From the NCBI GenBank assembly GCA_964384025.1, contig CAYLJJ010000006.1:55367-119366 (forward strand): a DNA stretch of 64,000 bases, given 5' to 3'. The DNA is from CAYLJJ01 sp964384025. Lineage in GTDB: Bacteria; Myxococcota_A; Bradymonadia; UBA7976; UBA1532. The notes below the pieces were generated by a model that saw only the letters and a program-made list of their open reading frames with translations, did not search any database and was not told the DNA's origin. Shown here piece after piece: positions 53,239-62,302 of the stretch (the stretch's first letter is position 1; each line of letters opens with the position of its first letter). The position numbers were made by a program, and so were the translations under genes.

Positions 53239-54165
53239 ATGACCCGTATAAACCCCCTCAAACGCCTCCTCTACTCTCCCTTCCTGGTTCAGCTTGTGGT
53301 CACCCGCCGCTGTAACCTCTCCTGCACCTACTGTAATGAGTTCGATGATCACTCTCCTCCCGTCTCTGTGGAGCTCCTCAAGGAGCGGATCGACAAGATC
53401 GCTGATCTGGGCTGCTTCGCGTTGGAGCTGACTGGTGGAGAGCCTATGCTCCACTCAGAGATCTTTGAACTGCTCAACTACGCTCGCTCAAAGCGCCGTT
53501 TTCATAAGCTGATGATGATCAGCAATGCCTATCTTCTCAATCGAGAGAAGGTGCAGCGCCTCAATGAAGCGGGGCTCCAAGAGATGCAGATCAGCGTGGA
53601 TGGAGTGGAGCCCAATGACTCCACAATCAAGGTGCTCAAGACCCTTCGACGGAAGTTGGAGGTGATCGCAGAGGAGGCCCGCTTTAAGGTGGTCCTCAGC
53701 GGGGTCCTGGGCAGCGCCCCACCTGGAGAAGCGCTGGAGGTAGTCAAGTTTGCTCAGGAGCACCGCTTTATCCCACGCGTCCTGGTGCTCCATGATCATG
53801 AGGGGCAGATGCAATCCAGCCCTGAGGAGATGGAGATCTATCGCCAGATCCAAGGGCGTATCGGTCGACGCTTTAAGGAAGCAGGGGATTACCGTGCCAC
53901 GCTGATGAGGCAGGGGAGAGCGCCCTTCCGCTGCCGTTCGGGGAGTCGCTATCTCTATGTAGATGAGCATGGGATGGTGCGCTGGTGCTCTCAGACCCGT
54001 GAGTTCTGGGGGAAAGCGCTGATGGAGTATAGCCCCGCCGATCTTAAGGAGCAGTTTCACACCCCCAAGGATTGTAACAAGGGCTGCACTGTGGGCTGTG
54101 CCCGTACATGCAGCGCCCCTGATGAGTGGCGGCCTCAACGTGGGCAGCCACAGAGCCCCTTCTGA
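53239..54165 (+). CDS. Radical SAM protein with C-terminal Cys cluster (SPASM-like)
   Basis: The 308-residue protein binds a 4Fe-4S cluster through RRCNLSCTYC (C25, C29, C32, spacing x3-x2) and has the SAM-binding GGEP (66-69). The C-terminus has seven Cys, CRSGSRY, RWCSQT, DCNKGCTVGCARTC, probably an auxiliary cluster. A longer start at 53101 would add 46 residues rich in Arg and Ser with unusual codons and no ribosome binding site, so ATG 53239 was preferred. The last base of its TGA is the first base of the glycosyltransferase ATG (TGATG). Peptide or sugar-linked modification is possible; the substrate is unknown. Confidence 0.85.
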   Translation: MTRINPLKRLLYSPFLVQLVVTRRCNLSCTYCNEFDDHSPPVSVELLKERIDKIADLGCFALELTGGEPMLHSEIFELLNYARSKRRFHKLMMISNAYLLNREKVQRLNEAGLQEMQISVDGVEPNDSTIKVLKTLRRKLEVIAEEARFKVVLSGVLGSAPPGEALEVVKFAQEHRFIPRVLVLHDHEGQMQSSPEEMEIYRQIQGRIGRRFKEAGDYRATLMRQGRAPFRCRSGSRYLYVDEHGMVRWCSQTREFWGKALMEYSPADLKEQFHTPKDCNKGCTVGCARTCSAPDEWRPQRGQPQSPF

Positions 54166-55328
54166 TGCGCATCGCCTGTGTCGTCGATGAGCTCTTCCCC
54201 AGCCGAGACACTTTAACCGTTCAAGTAACTCGGACGCTCTCTGCTCTAGTGCGTCAAGGGGCTCAGGTGGATCTCTATCTCCCTCGAAGCCCTTGGAGCC
54301 CACACCCCGATCTTGAGGCGCTCCATCAAGAGCTGGCGGACTGGTATCAGGATGATTGTGGTTTCCGTCTCCACTCTCTGCCCGGCCTCCTCCCCGGTCC
54401 TCGCGCTTTCGCCAAGCTGACACAAGCTCTCTTGGCCCTCCCCAGCTCCAGCAGCAAGAGCTATGACCTCCTCTATGTGCGTATCGTCCTTCCTCTGTTG
54501 GGAGGGCTCTTACGAGGGCTACCCACTCTCTTTGAGACCTACCGTCCCCTGACTCAGCAGTTCCCTCTGGCAAGAACACCCCTACGCTTACTGGCTCAGC
54601 GTCCCTCTTTCCTGGGTTTGGTGACTCACTCGGAGTACTGCCGCCGCAGCTTTTTAGAGGATGGGCTCCCTTCAGAGAAGCTGCGCTGTATCTATAACGG
54701 CTTCGATGAGCGGGCCTTCGCCAGCTCTCAAGCTCCCCACGAGGCTCGCGCTGCCCTGGGGATGCGAGAGGCGCCTACCTTCGCCTATGCTGGGCGCCTC
54801 TCAGCCGCCAAGCAGATCGGACTGCTCCTAGAAGCCGCTGAGCGCCTACCTCAATATCAACTCAACCTCATCGGTGATGCTGACAGCTCAGAGGCTCAGG
54901 AGATCTGCAGCTGGGCAGAGCGTCTGCCCAATGTTAGCCTGCGAGGCTATCTCAGAGGCACGGCGCTGAGTCAGGCGATCAGCGCTGCTGATGTCTTGGT
55001 GATCCCCCCCAGCTGTAAGCCGTTGGAGGAGGTGGGCAACACGGTGCTGCCCATTAAGCTTTTTCAGTATCTCGCAGCAGGGCGGGCGATCCTCACCGGG
55101 GAGGTCCCCGATACTGAGGAGCTGCTCATCCAGGAAGAGACCGCTCTGCGTGTTCAACCGGACGATGTAGGGGCGCTGGTTCGGGGGCTAAAGCGGCTTA
55201 TGGAAGAGGAGGTGTTGCGCCAGGGGCTCGCTCGACGAGCACGCGCTCGCTCCCAGGATTTGAGCTGGGATGCTCGCGCAGAGCGGCTGTCGAGCTTTAT
55301 GGAGGAGCGCCTGAGCCTACCGCGGTGA
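54165..55328 (+). CDS. Group 1 glycosyltransferase (GT4-like)
   Basis: The 387-residue protein has a GT-B fold: MRIACVVDELFPSRDTLTV, HSEYCRRSFLEDGL, LRCIYNGFDERAF, FAYAGRLSAAKQIGLLLEAAE, the sugar-phosphate helix near LIGDADSSE, and EEVGNTVLPIKLFQYLAAGRAIL, the E-x7-E-like donor motif replaced by an E/K pattern. ATG 54165 overlaps the TGA of the radical SAM gene, so the two are coupled. Substrates cannot be read from sequence; the coupling suggests they work on the same product. The alternative frame start at 54126 is inside the previous gene and was rejected. Confidence 0.9.
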   Translation: MRIACVVDELFPSRDTLTVQVTRTLSALVRQGAQVDLYLPRSPWSPHPDLEALHQELADWYQDDCGFRLHSLPGLLPGPRAFAKLTQALLALPSSSSKSYDLLYVRIVLPLLGGLLRGLPTLFETYRPLTQQFPLARTPLRLLAQRPSFLGLVTHSEYCRRSFLEDGLPSEKLRCIYNGFDERAFASSQAPHEARAALGMREAPTFAYAGRLSAAKQIGLLLEAAERLPQYQLNLIGDADSSEAQEICSWAERLPNVSLRGYLRGTALSQAISAADVLVIPPSCKPLEEVGNTVLPIKLFQYLAAGRAILTGEVPDTEELLIQEETALRVQPDDVGALVRGLKRLMEEEVLRQGLARRARARSQDLSWDARAERLSSFMEERLSLPR

Positions 55329-55925
55329 TCAGGGCTTGCTCTTGAGCTCCATACGCGCGCACTTGAGCGCATACTCTCGCGCCACCTCGACGGAGATGCG
55401 TCTGAGGAGCTTCCTTGCTCCTTTGCGCCTCGCTCTTAAGCGCTGGGCCAAGGCGGCTTCGGAGATATGCTGAGCGCCACGACAGATCAGCTCCGCTTGC
55501 CCCTGCATCTTTGATCTGATCTGCTCTGTCGCCGAGGGCTGATCTCCACTCCCCTTCCGCTTGAGATAGCGGGCCAATGCAGCAGGACTGTTAAAGCGAG
55601 GAAGACCCCCAGCCTTAGGCACTGGGAAGCAACGCTTGGAAAGCTTTGCCCCGATCTTGCGGAAGCGACGGGCGAAGAGCTTCGCCAAACGTCCTCGGAT
55701 GGTCACTGGGCCTTTGATCTTGGAGAGGGTGGTTCTTCCCATACGAGCGCTGTCGATGCGAAAGAGATCAGCGTTGGATGGTCGTCCATCTTTATCGCGA
55801 TCCCAAAGGGCACCTTGAACCTCGAAGCGACGCCCCAACGCACGAAAGCTGGCGTTAAAGCCCTCCCATCGGGTCACGCCGCTGTTTGGGGGACAGCTGA
55901 GCAGCATCAGGAACAGGCTGAGCAT
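55329..55925 (-). CDS. Lipoprotein of unknown function
   Basis: The 198-residue protein starts at ATG 55925 with GGAGG 5 nt upstream. The signal is short, MLSLFLMLLSC11. The mature part is very basic (many Arg/Lys) with FEVQGALWDRDKDGRPSNADLFRI, an EF-hand-like DRDKDGRPSNAD loop, and helical segments LAKLFARRFRKIGAKL and LRARRKGARKLL. A C-terminal Cys (CARMELK) and others may pair. An extension to 56039 lacks a signal and was rejected. It is opposite the GT gene with a shared 3' end. No family is assigned. Confidence 0.6.
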   Translation of the reverse strand: MLSLFLMLLSCPPNSGVTRWEGFNASFRALGRRFEVQGALWDRDKDGRPSNADLFRIDSARMGRTTLSKIKGPVTIRGRLAKLFARRFRKIGAKLSKRCFPVPKAGGLPRFNSPAALARYLKRKGSGDQPSATEQIRSKMQGQAELICRGAQHISEAALAQRLRARRKGARKLLRRISVEVAREYALKCARMELKSKP

Positions 55926-56104
55926 GGAAACCTCCAGGGTGCTTCTAAAATCTACATCGAAGTTCCAGACCGCTTCAGCTTTTTGCTGCGCCTCACATCC
56001 CTCTGCCCAGCAGCAAACTGAACCGCAGGGTGGCTTCATCAGAAGTCTGAGCAGCTTTCTATCGATTGTGCTAGAATTCCAGTCACTTAGTCAAAAGGGC
56101 TCTT

Positions 56105-56413
56105 ATGAAAGCCATCGCCACTCTCTGTAACTCACTCTCGCTGCTGGCGGCTTTTTCTGCTTCGCTGATGGTTGGAGCGCTGGGGTTGGTGTTCCTCAGC
56201 AGCCATGTGAGCAGCGATAAGCAGATGGGCTTCCTCATGTTGCTGCTGGTTCCCCTGTTTTTGGGGATCCCAAGCTTGGGCCTGTGGCTCAGCCGAAAAA
56301 AGAGAGGGAAGATGCTCTGGCTCGGGTTTGGGCTGGGGCTCATATCGCTCCTGTTTTATATCCTCGTGAGTATCGTCCTTCCTGGAGCGATCAGCGCCGC
56401 CGCCCAGCCCTAG
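56105..56413 (+). CDS. Small three-helix membrane protein
   Basis: The 102-residue protein has three hydrophobic segments, about 8-33, 43-63 and 71-95, separated by a short polar loop with SDKQ and a basic SRKKRGK. No signal peptide or known family motif was seen. It is convergent with the GH31 gene (31 nt apart) and divergent from the 55329-55925 lipoprotein. Start ATG 56105 follows AAAAGGGCTCTT, a moderate ribosome binding site. Confidence 0.6.
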   Translation: MKAIATLCNSLSLLAAFSASLMVGALGLVFLSSHVSSDKQMGFLMLLLVPLFLGIPSLGLWLSRKKRGKMLWLGFGLGLISLLFYILVSIVLPGAISAAAQP

Positions 56414-56444
56414 CGAGAGCACCCGCTCCTGAGAGTTCAATCTC

Positions 56445-59402
56445 TCAAGGTGCCTGAGGGCCTCGCCGCGCCTTTGAATCACACCAATCTCTCCAACCAA
56501 AGACCCGATCTCTTCGAGGCGCAGCGCTCCCGAAACCATAGCGATTTTGAGCCTCTTCACAATGGGGCCACTTCTCCACCGTGTCCCAGTCACCTCGGTG
56601 ATATTTGTACTCAAACCAAGCTCCCCGAGGGACTGAGATGAGGCCCTCAGCGCGATCTTCAGCCACCCACTCCAGAGGGATCCCCTCCCAAGCGTTGGGA
56701 TCGCCCGCAAAGTAGATGGGCTGATCTTGGGGGGTCCCTGGGGGGACCTGAACAGAGAGGAAGAGCTGGACTTGAGCACGATCTTCAAGGGCAGGATTGT
56801 AGTGGGCCTGAAGCAGGAAATCTGACTCTCTGGGGAGAGCTACCCAGAGGCTGCGATCCTCTCGATCCCAATGAAAACCAGGGGCTTCAAGCCTCAGGGA
56901 ACCCTGAGCCTCCAAAGCCACACCATCCAGGAGGACCGCCTCAGGGGGGTGATCTACAGGACGGAAGCGCAGCTTGAAAGGTCGCGGAGGGGGGTGCCAA
57001 CGCCCCTCGGAGGCTGAGGCTTGGAGTACAGCCCCCCAAACTTGGGGGCTGAGCTGGTAGCGCACTCGGTAATCTTCCCCCTCCCGGTAACCGAAACCCT
57101 CTCCCTCATCCTCGTAATAGAGAAACTCTGAGGGTCCAACGCCAGGGTAGAGATCCAACCAGAGCGCAGAGATGGGCTCATCTGCTCGCTGAGAGAAGGG
57201 AGCCTGGGGGATGATCGCCCCCTCCCGAAGAAAGAGGGGCAGATCGGCCAGCTTTAGCCTGCGCTCAAAGCGGCCCTCAAAGAGCGCCCCAGAGCGAAAG
57301 CCCAGCCAGCGTCCTGGAGGCAGCAGGATCTCTCGGCTCTCGTTCCCCTCCTCCAGCGCAGGAGCCAGGAGCAGAGAGGGCCCCAAGAGGGCTTGATCCT
57401 CAAGCTCCTGAAGCTCTGACTCCTCCTGAAAATGGTAGATCAGGGGCCTCAGGATGGGGGCTCCGTGTTCATGGGCCTCGGCAAAGAGGGTATAGAGGTA
57501 GGGCAGCAGCCTGTAGCGCTGCTGGATGAGGGATCGGCTGATATCCTCTACCTCCTGGCCAAACATCCAAGGCTCCTGCCCCGGCACGCCCTGGGTGACA
57601 TGGCCGCGAAAAAAGGGGGAGAGAGAACCCAAAGCCATCCAGCGGGCGAAGAGCTTAGGGCTGGCATGGCCTGAGTAGCCCCCCACATCACTGCCCACCC
57701 AGGGGATCCCTGAAAGCCCCATATTGAGGAGCATCGGCAGGACTTGCCGGAGGCTCTCCCAGCTGCTGGGGGCATCTCCTGTCCAGATCGCGGCGTAGCT
57801 TTGGATACCAGAGTAGCCCGCGCGGCTCAGGATAAAGGGGCGGTGTCCTGGCGCTCCCCTCAGCAGACCCTCTTGAGTCGCCTGTGCTTGGAGGAGGGCA
57901 TAGAGGTTGTGAAGCTCTCCCAAGCTCCCTCCAGCCAAAAGCAGCTCATCAGGGGGCGTTGTGCCTGCGCCGCCCTCAGGGAAAATGGTGGGTTCATTGA
58001 CATCCAGCCAGATCCCACGAACTCCCAGACGAGCATGCCCTGCGATCTGCTCTGCCCACCAGTCCCGAGCCTCTGCCAGGCTGAAGTCTGGGAAAGCGGA
58101 GGGGCCGGGCCAAGCGATCCCCTCATAGAGCCGACCATCAGGCCAACGCATAAAGAGCCCCCTCTCCTGGGCCTCCTGAAAAAGGGGCCAGTTTGCATCC
58201 ACCTTGATGCCTGGATCGGCGATAAGCGTAAGCTTGAAGCCCAGCTCGTCCAGCCCTTGGATGAGGCTTTGAGGATCTGAGAAGGAGGGACCCCAACTGA
58301 AGGTTCGAAAGCCCTCCATATGTTGAATATCCAACCAAAGACCGTCAGCGGGGATCTGTCGCGCCCTCAACTCCTGAGCAATCTCCAACACACGCTGAGC
58401 CGACTCATAGCCCCAACGGCACTGGTGATAGCCCAGGGCCCAACGAGGGGGCAGCTCCATTTTTCCGCTGATCTCAGCGTAACGGCGCAACACCTCAGAC
58501 ATCTTTGGTCCCGCGATGAGGTACTGCTCCAGGCTGGCCCCTCGGCCCTGAATCTGGTAACGCTCTGGATCTGAGGCGGCCATATCGATAGAGAGCCAGG
58601 GGCTGTGATCGCTAAAGACCCCGTAAGCGCGCCCTTTTCGTAAGCCGATAAAGAAGGGTATTGAGAGATAGAGGGGGTCTTGATCGGGGCCAAAACCTCC
58701 ATGCTCTGTGTCATAGGCGTCGGTGTTCCAGAAGATCATCCGCTGCCCTCTGCGCTGAAGGGGACCGTTGCGCTCCCCAAAACCATAGAAGACCTCATCA
58801 AGGGGACTCTCTCGTTGGAGCAGAAAACCCTCAGGTTCTGAGCGCCAACCTCCCGCCTCTCCATCTTCGACCAGGGGACCCTCCCGATCGCTGGCTTTCA
58901 GATGGCAATGTTGATCCACGCCAAGGACCCACTCTTGAGTGCAGAGCAGCGCTCGCCCTCCCTGCGCGCCCATCCAAAACTCTGGAGGGATTAAGGGGGG
59001 CTTTACCACCCAGGAGCGGGGAGGCTCGATCTCTGGAGGGTGATAGCGCAGTTGGATGATGCCCTCAGCGTAGGCTCTGATCTCCAACACTTGATCAGCG
59101 CAGCGAATATCTCCGCCTTGCTCTTTTTGCTCCAGCCATTCGGGAGGAGGAGCCTCGATGGGACAGTGCTCAGGCCAGGGTAAAGCTGCGTCTGGAAGGA
59201 GCCTATCCCTGAACCCTTCATCTTGGCTGGGTTGCTCCTGAAACTGAACATCCAAGGGAGCAGAGGAGAGATCTCCAAGATCAAAAGGAAGCGAATGATC
59301 TGAGATTGTTGAAATATCCAGCTTGTTGTTATCGCTTGAACCTCCCCCTTCACCACAGGCAAAGAGGAGCAACAGGAGCGTTGGGCTGAGGATTTTTATC
59401 AT
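56445..59402 (-). CDS. GH31 family alpha-glycosidase lipoprotein
   Basis: The 985-residue protein has lipobox LLLLFAC16 and an acidic linker. The GH31 (beta/alpha)8 core starts near ELPPRWALGYHQCRWGY (about 317-332), with nucleophile D467 in GIWLDVNEP and acid/base D543 in WTGDAPSSW. Upstream is the usual N-terminal beta domain. The C-terminal about 100 residues (885-985), with IYFAGDPNAWEG, FEYKYHRGDWD, look like a starch-binding CBM20-type module. The enzyme likely cleaves alpha-glucan or alpha-xylosides outside the cytoplasm; substrate cannot be read further. Its start lies opposite the next plus gene. Confidence 0.93.
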   Translation of the reverse strand: MIKILSPTLLLLLFACGEGGGSSDNNKLDISTISDHSLPFDLGDLSSAPLDVQFQEQPSQDEGFRDRLLPDAALPWPEHCPIEAPPPEWLEQKEQGGDIRCADQVLEIRAYAEGIIQLRYHPPEIEPPRSWVVKPPLIPPEFWMGAQGGRALLCTQEWVLGVDQHCHLKASDREGPLVEDGEAGGWRSEPEGFLLQRESPLDEVFYGFGERNGPLQRRGQRMIFWNTDAYDTEHGGFGPDQDPLYLSIPFFIGLRKGRAYGVFSDHSPWLSIDMAASDPERYQIQGRGASLEQYLIAGPKMSEVLRRYAEISGKMELPPRWALGYHQCRWGYESAQRVLEIAQELRARQIPADGLWLDIQHMEGFRTFSWGPSFSDPQSLIQGLDELGFKLTLIADPGIKVDANWPLFQEAQERGLFMRWPDGRLYEGIAWPGPSAFPDFSLAEARDWWAEQIAGHARLGVRGIWLDVNEPTIFPEGGAGTTPPDELLLAGGSLGELHNLYALLQAQATQEGLLRGAPGHRPFILSRAGYSGIQSYAAIWTGDAPSSWESLRQVLPMLLNMGLSGIPWVGSDVGGYSGHASPKLFARWMALGSLSPFFRGHVTQGVPGQEPWMFGQEVEDISRSLIQQRYRLLPYLYTLFAEAHEHGAPILRPLIYHFQEESELQELEDQALLGPSLLLAPALEEGNESREILLPPGRWLGFRSGALFEGRFERRLKLADLPLFLREGAIIPQAPFSQRADEPISALWLDLYPGVGPSEFLYYEDEGEGFGYREGEDYRVRYQLSPQVWGAVLQASASEGRWHPPPRPFKLRFRPVDHPPEAVLLDGVALEAQGSLRLEAPGFHWDREDRSLWVALPRESDFLLQAHYNPALEDRAQVQLFLSVQVPPGTPQDQPIYFAGDPNAWEGIPLEWVAEDRAEGLISVPRGAWFEYKYHRGDWDTVEKWPHCEEAQNRYGFGSAAPRRDRVFGWRDWCDSKARRGPQAP

Positions 59403-59573
59403 TGAAAACCACCATTATCTCTACATTCTTATAGAGAGATACCTGTTTCTTAAATGCTGATCTTCTGCGTTCTTCTTGAGGGGCTCTGATGATAAAGCTT
59501 GCCTTCCCTCTCTCCACTTGGTAGGCGAGCACAAATTCATGGACCACAACAGGCGAGAGCCTTGGGGGACGTT

Positions 59574-61304
59574 ATGGGGAAGACTCTTTTGGCGCTGATC
59601 ACTGCGCTGTCTCTGCTCTCTTTTGGTTGCAACAAGAAAGGGGACACTGGAAAGACCGGCGCGGAAGCTGCGGCTCAAGCCAAGACGCCCAGCTTTTTTG
59701 ACTACATTCCGGCAGAGACCCCCTATGTTTTTGCCAACTTGGAGGAGATACCTCAGGTCGCCTCTGACAAGATCTTCAAGATCATGGAGCCAGTTTTTGC
59801 TTTCATGAATCAGCAGATCGATAAGGCCCTCACTGATGAGAACACCGACAAGCTGGGCAAGGCTCTCCTTGAGGAGTTCAAGGGCAAGCTGAACAAGAAG
59901 GGCCTAGAGGAGATGGGCTTCAGCACCAACCCCAGCTTCGCTCTTTACGGCTTGGGTGTTATGCCCGCCTTCCGCATCACCCTCAAAGACGCCAAGGTCT
60001 TTAAGGCGATGATAGAGCGTGTAGAGAAGAAATCGGGGATGAAGGCCCCCGTCAAGAAGCTTGGCGAGCAGGAGTACTGGGGTGGTGCTGAGGATGGGAT
60101 GGAGTGGGCTGTAGCCCTCGTAGGCAATGAGCTGGTTGCGGGGATGATCCCTGAGAAGCTCTCCGCTGAGCTGATGCCGGTCCTTTTGGGTCAGAAGAAG
60201 CTGGAGAAGAGCATCGCCAGCGCCAACACCCTTAAAGAGCTGATGATCAACAACAACTGGCGGGGCTACGCCCTGGGCTTCATCGACACCATGGGCATCG
60301 CCAAGACCATTTTGGGTGAGTCCAAGGGGCTCAACGCCAAGGTTTGGGGGGCTCTGCCTCATGGAATGGGAAAGCTGCCTCCAAACTGCAATGATGAGAT
60401 CAAGGCGATGGTCGCTAAGGCGCCCAATCTGTCCTTTGGTTACAAGCAGATGAGCGCGACGGTCTGGGCGGTTGAGTATCTCATCGCCTTAGAGCCTGCT
60501 CTGGCCAAAGAGCTGAAGGGGCTCAGCGCCTCTGTCCCCGGTCTGGGTGAGAGCAAGGACGTGATGTTCTCTTTGGGCTTGGGCTTGAACGTAGGTAAGT
60601 TTATTGATTGGACCAAGAAGACCATCGAGGGGATGAAGGCTAAGCCCTACCAGTGCATGTTCTTTGCGGAGATGAACGAGGGCGTCAAAGAGGCCGCTGA
60701 GGGTCTTCAGATGAGCAAGATGATGATTCCCCCCTTCGTCAACAACATTCGTGGCTTTAACCTCGTGCTCAAGAGCGCCGACTTCAAGGGTGATGCGCCC
60801 AGCAACATCAAGGCTTCCCTCGTCATCAGCATGGAGAAGGCTGATGAGGCGATGGCGATGATCAAACAGATGGCAGCCAAGGCGATGCCTCCTTTAGCTA
60901 AGTTGGAGATCAAGACAGATGCTAAGCCTGTCGCCTTACCCGCTGAAGCGATCCCCCCGATGGCCGCCCCGATGCTTGAGGCTCCTCATATCGCCATGAC
61001 CAAGAGCGGCATTGCTCTCTCCATCGGTAAGGGTGAAGAGGCCAAACTGGCCAAGCTTCTCAAGGTCAAGGCCCCCAGCGATCCTCCCTTTATCGCTGTC
61101 AATTACGATATGTCCAAGTTTATGGGTGCTGTTGAAGGACAGCTCAACGCCGGGATGGCCTCCATGCCTCCTGAGATGCAAACTGAGCAGAAGAAGATGA
61201 TGGATATGGCTCAGGGCATCATGAAGGCTCTCGGGACAATCAGCTACTCCACACACTTCAGTGAGAAGGGGATCCTCTTCAAGCAGCAGATGAACCTCAA
61301 CTGA
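59574..61304 (+). CDS. Abundant-looking lipoprotein of unknown function
   Basis: The 576-residue protein starts at ATG 59574 after GGGGGA; an upstream extension lacks a signal. Lipobox LLSFGC20. The mature protein is Lys- and Met-rich, with repeated two-fold features: YVFANLEEIPQV, FRITLKDAKVF, LKLGEQEYWGG-like KLGEQEYWGGAE, IKASLVISMEKADEAM. The layout (secreted, repeated alpha/beta halves) resembles DUF3352-like proteins. Codon use is strongly biased (AAG, GGC, ATC, CTG), which suggests high expression. It is a lone gene followed by rlmK 62 nt later. Confidence 0.75.
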   Translation: MGKTLLALITALSLLSFGCNKKGDTGKTGAEAAAQAKTPSFFDYIPAETPYVFANLEEIPQVASDKIFKIMEPVFAFMNQQIDKALTDENTDKLGKALLEEFKGKLNKKGLEEMGFSTNPSFALYGLGVMPAFRITLKDAKVFKAMIERVEKKSGMKAPVKKLGEQEYWGGAEDGMEWAVALVGNELVAGMIPEKLSAELMPVLLGQKKLEKSIASANTLKELMINNNWRGYALGFIDTMGIAKTILGESKGLNAKVWGALPHGMGKLPPNCNDEIKAMVAKAPNLSFGYKQMSATVWAVEYLIALEPALAKELKGLSASVPGLGESKDVMFSLGLGLNVGKFIDWTKKTIEGMKAKPYQCMFFAEMNEGVKEAAEGLQMSKMMIPPFVNNIRGFNLVLKSADFKGDAPSNIKASLVISMEKADEAMAMIKQMAAKAMPPLAKLEIKTDAKPVALPAEAIPPMAAPMLEAPHIAMTKSGIALSIGKGEEAKLAKLLKVKAPSDPPFIAVNYDMSKFMGAVEGQLNAGMASMPPEMQTEQKKMMDMAQGIMKALGTISYSTHFSEKGILFKQQMNLN

Positions 61305-61366
61305 GCTGCTCCTCTCTCCCCTCCTCAGAAATCCCTCCCTGAGCCCTAAAAAACAAAGAAGGCACC

Positions 61367-62302
61367 ATGGCTGATCTCTCCGCTCAACAGGAGATGTTTC
61401 AAAACCGCCTGCGTAAAAACCTGCGACATCTCAGGCGTTGGGCGCGGCGAGAGGGGATCAGCTGTTTTCGCGTTTATGATCGAGATATCCCAGAGATCCC
61501 CTTGACCCTGGACCTCTACCGTGATCTGGACGGAGCCCTACGCCTCTATCTGTCTGAGTTCCTCAAGGAGGAGCGCCCTGAAGCTTGGTTGGAGAGTATG
61601 GGCGCGGCAGCTCAGGAGCTGACCGAAGCCCAGAGCGTACATCTGAGACGCAGGGAACGACAACGAGGCGCAGGGCAGTACAAACGCAGGGGAGATGTTC
61701 AGACGCGGTTCACAGTAGAGGAGGGGGGGCTGCGTTTTCTGGTCAATCTGCAGGACTATCTAGACACAGGGCTCTTTTTGGACCACCGCCTGCTCAGAAG
61801 GCGCATCCGAGGAGAGGTCCAGGGCAAACGCTTTCTCAACCTCTTTGCCTATACAGGAGCTTTTACGGTCTATGCGGCGGCGGGAGGGGCAGAAATGACA
61901 ACAACAGTAGACCTCTCCAATCGCTACTTAGATTGGGCTGAGGAGAATCTAGAGGAGAACAAGCTGCAAGGCCCCCAGCACCATTTTGTTCGAGCGGATG
62001 CATGGGAATTCCTTAGAGAGGCTTGGACTGAGGGGGAGCGTTGGGACATTATCCTCTTGGATCCCCCCACCTTCTCCAACAGCAAGGCGATGCGCGGAAC
62101 CTTAGATCTCCGTCGAGATCATCGGGCGTTGATCAACACAGCATTGACTGTAGCCAGACCCGGCGGAACCGTGTATTTCTCTACCAACGCTCGACGCTTT
62201 CGCCTTGATCCCAGCCTGAGGGAAGAGGCTGAACTTCTGTCCACGTGCCCCCCTGATTTTCAGCGGCGGCCCCCTCATACAAGCTGGCGTTTTCGAAGAT
62301 GA
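61367..62302 (+). CDS. rlmK: 23S rRNA (guanine-7) methyltransferase, RlmK-type
   Basis: The 311-residue protein matches the C-terminal half of E. coli RlmKL: MFQNRLRKNLRHLRRWARREGISCFRVYDRD, TRERQ-like RRERQRGAGQY, NLQDYLDTGLFLDHR, then the SAM-binding NLFAYTGAFTVYAAAGGA and catalytic LDPPTFSNSK. It methylates G2069 in 23S rRNA. ATG 61367 follows GAAGG. Its TGA overlaps the next ATG by 4 nt (ATGA), and the next gene is the RlmL half, so E. coli's single fused protein is here two genes in swapped order. Confidence 0.93.
   Translation: MADLSAQQEMFQNRLRKNLRHLRRWARREGISCFRVYDRDIPEIPLTLDLYRDLDGALRLYLSEFLKEERPEAWLESMGAAAQELTEAQSVHLRRRERQRGAGQYKRRGDVQTRFTVEEGGLRFLVNLQDYLDTGLFLDHRLLRRRIRGEVQGKRFLNLFAYTGAFTVYAAAGGAEMTTTVDLSNRYLDWAEENLEENKLQGPQHHFVRADAWEFLREAWTEGERWDIILLDPPTFSNSKAMRGTLDLRRDHRALINTALTVARPGGTVYFSTNARRFRLDPSLREEAELLSTCPPDFQRRPPHTSWRFRR

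Noticed and set aside
53488..54579. Long antisense frame (363 codons) opposite the radical SAM and glycosyltransferase genes
   Set aside because: It mirrors two genes with clear motifs, has no family motif and shows Arg/His-rich composition typical of shadow frames in GC-rich DNA.
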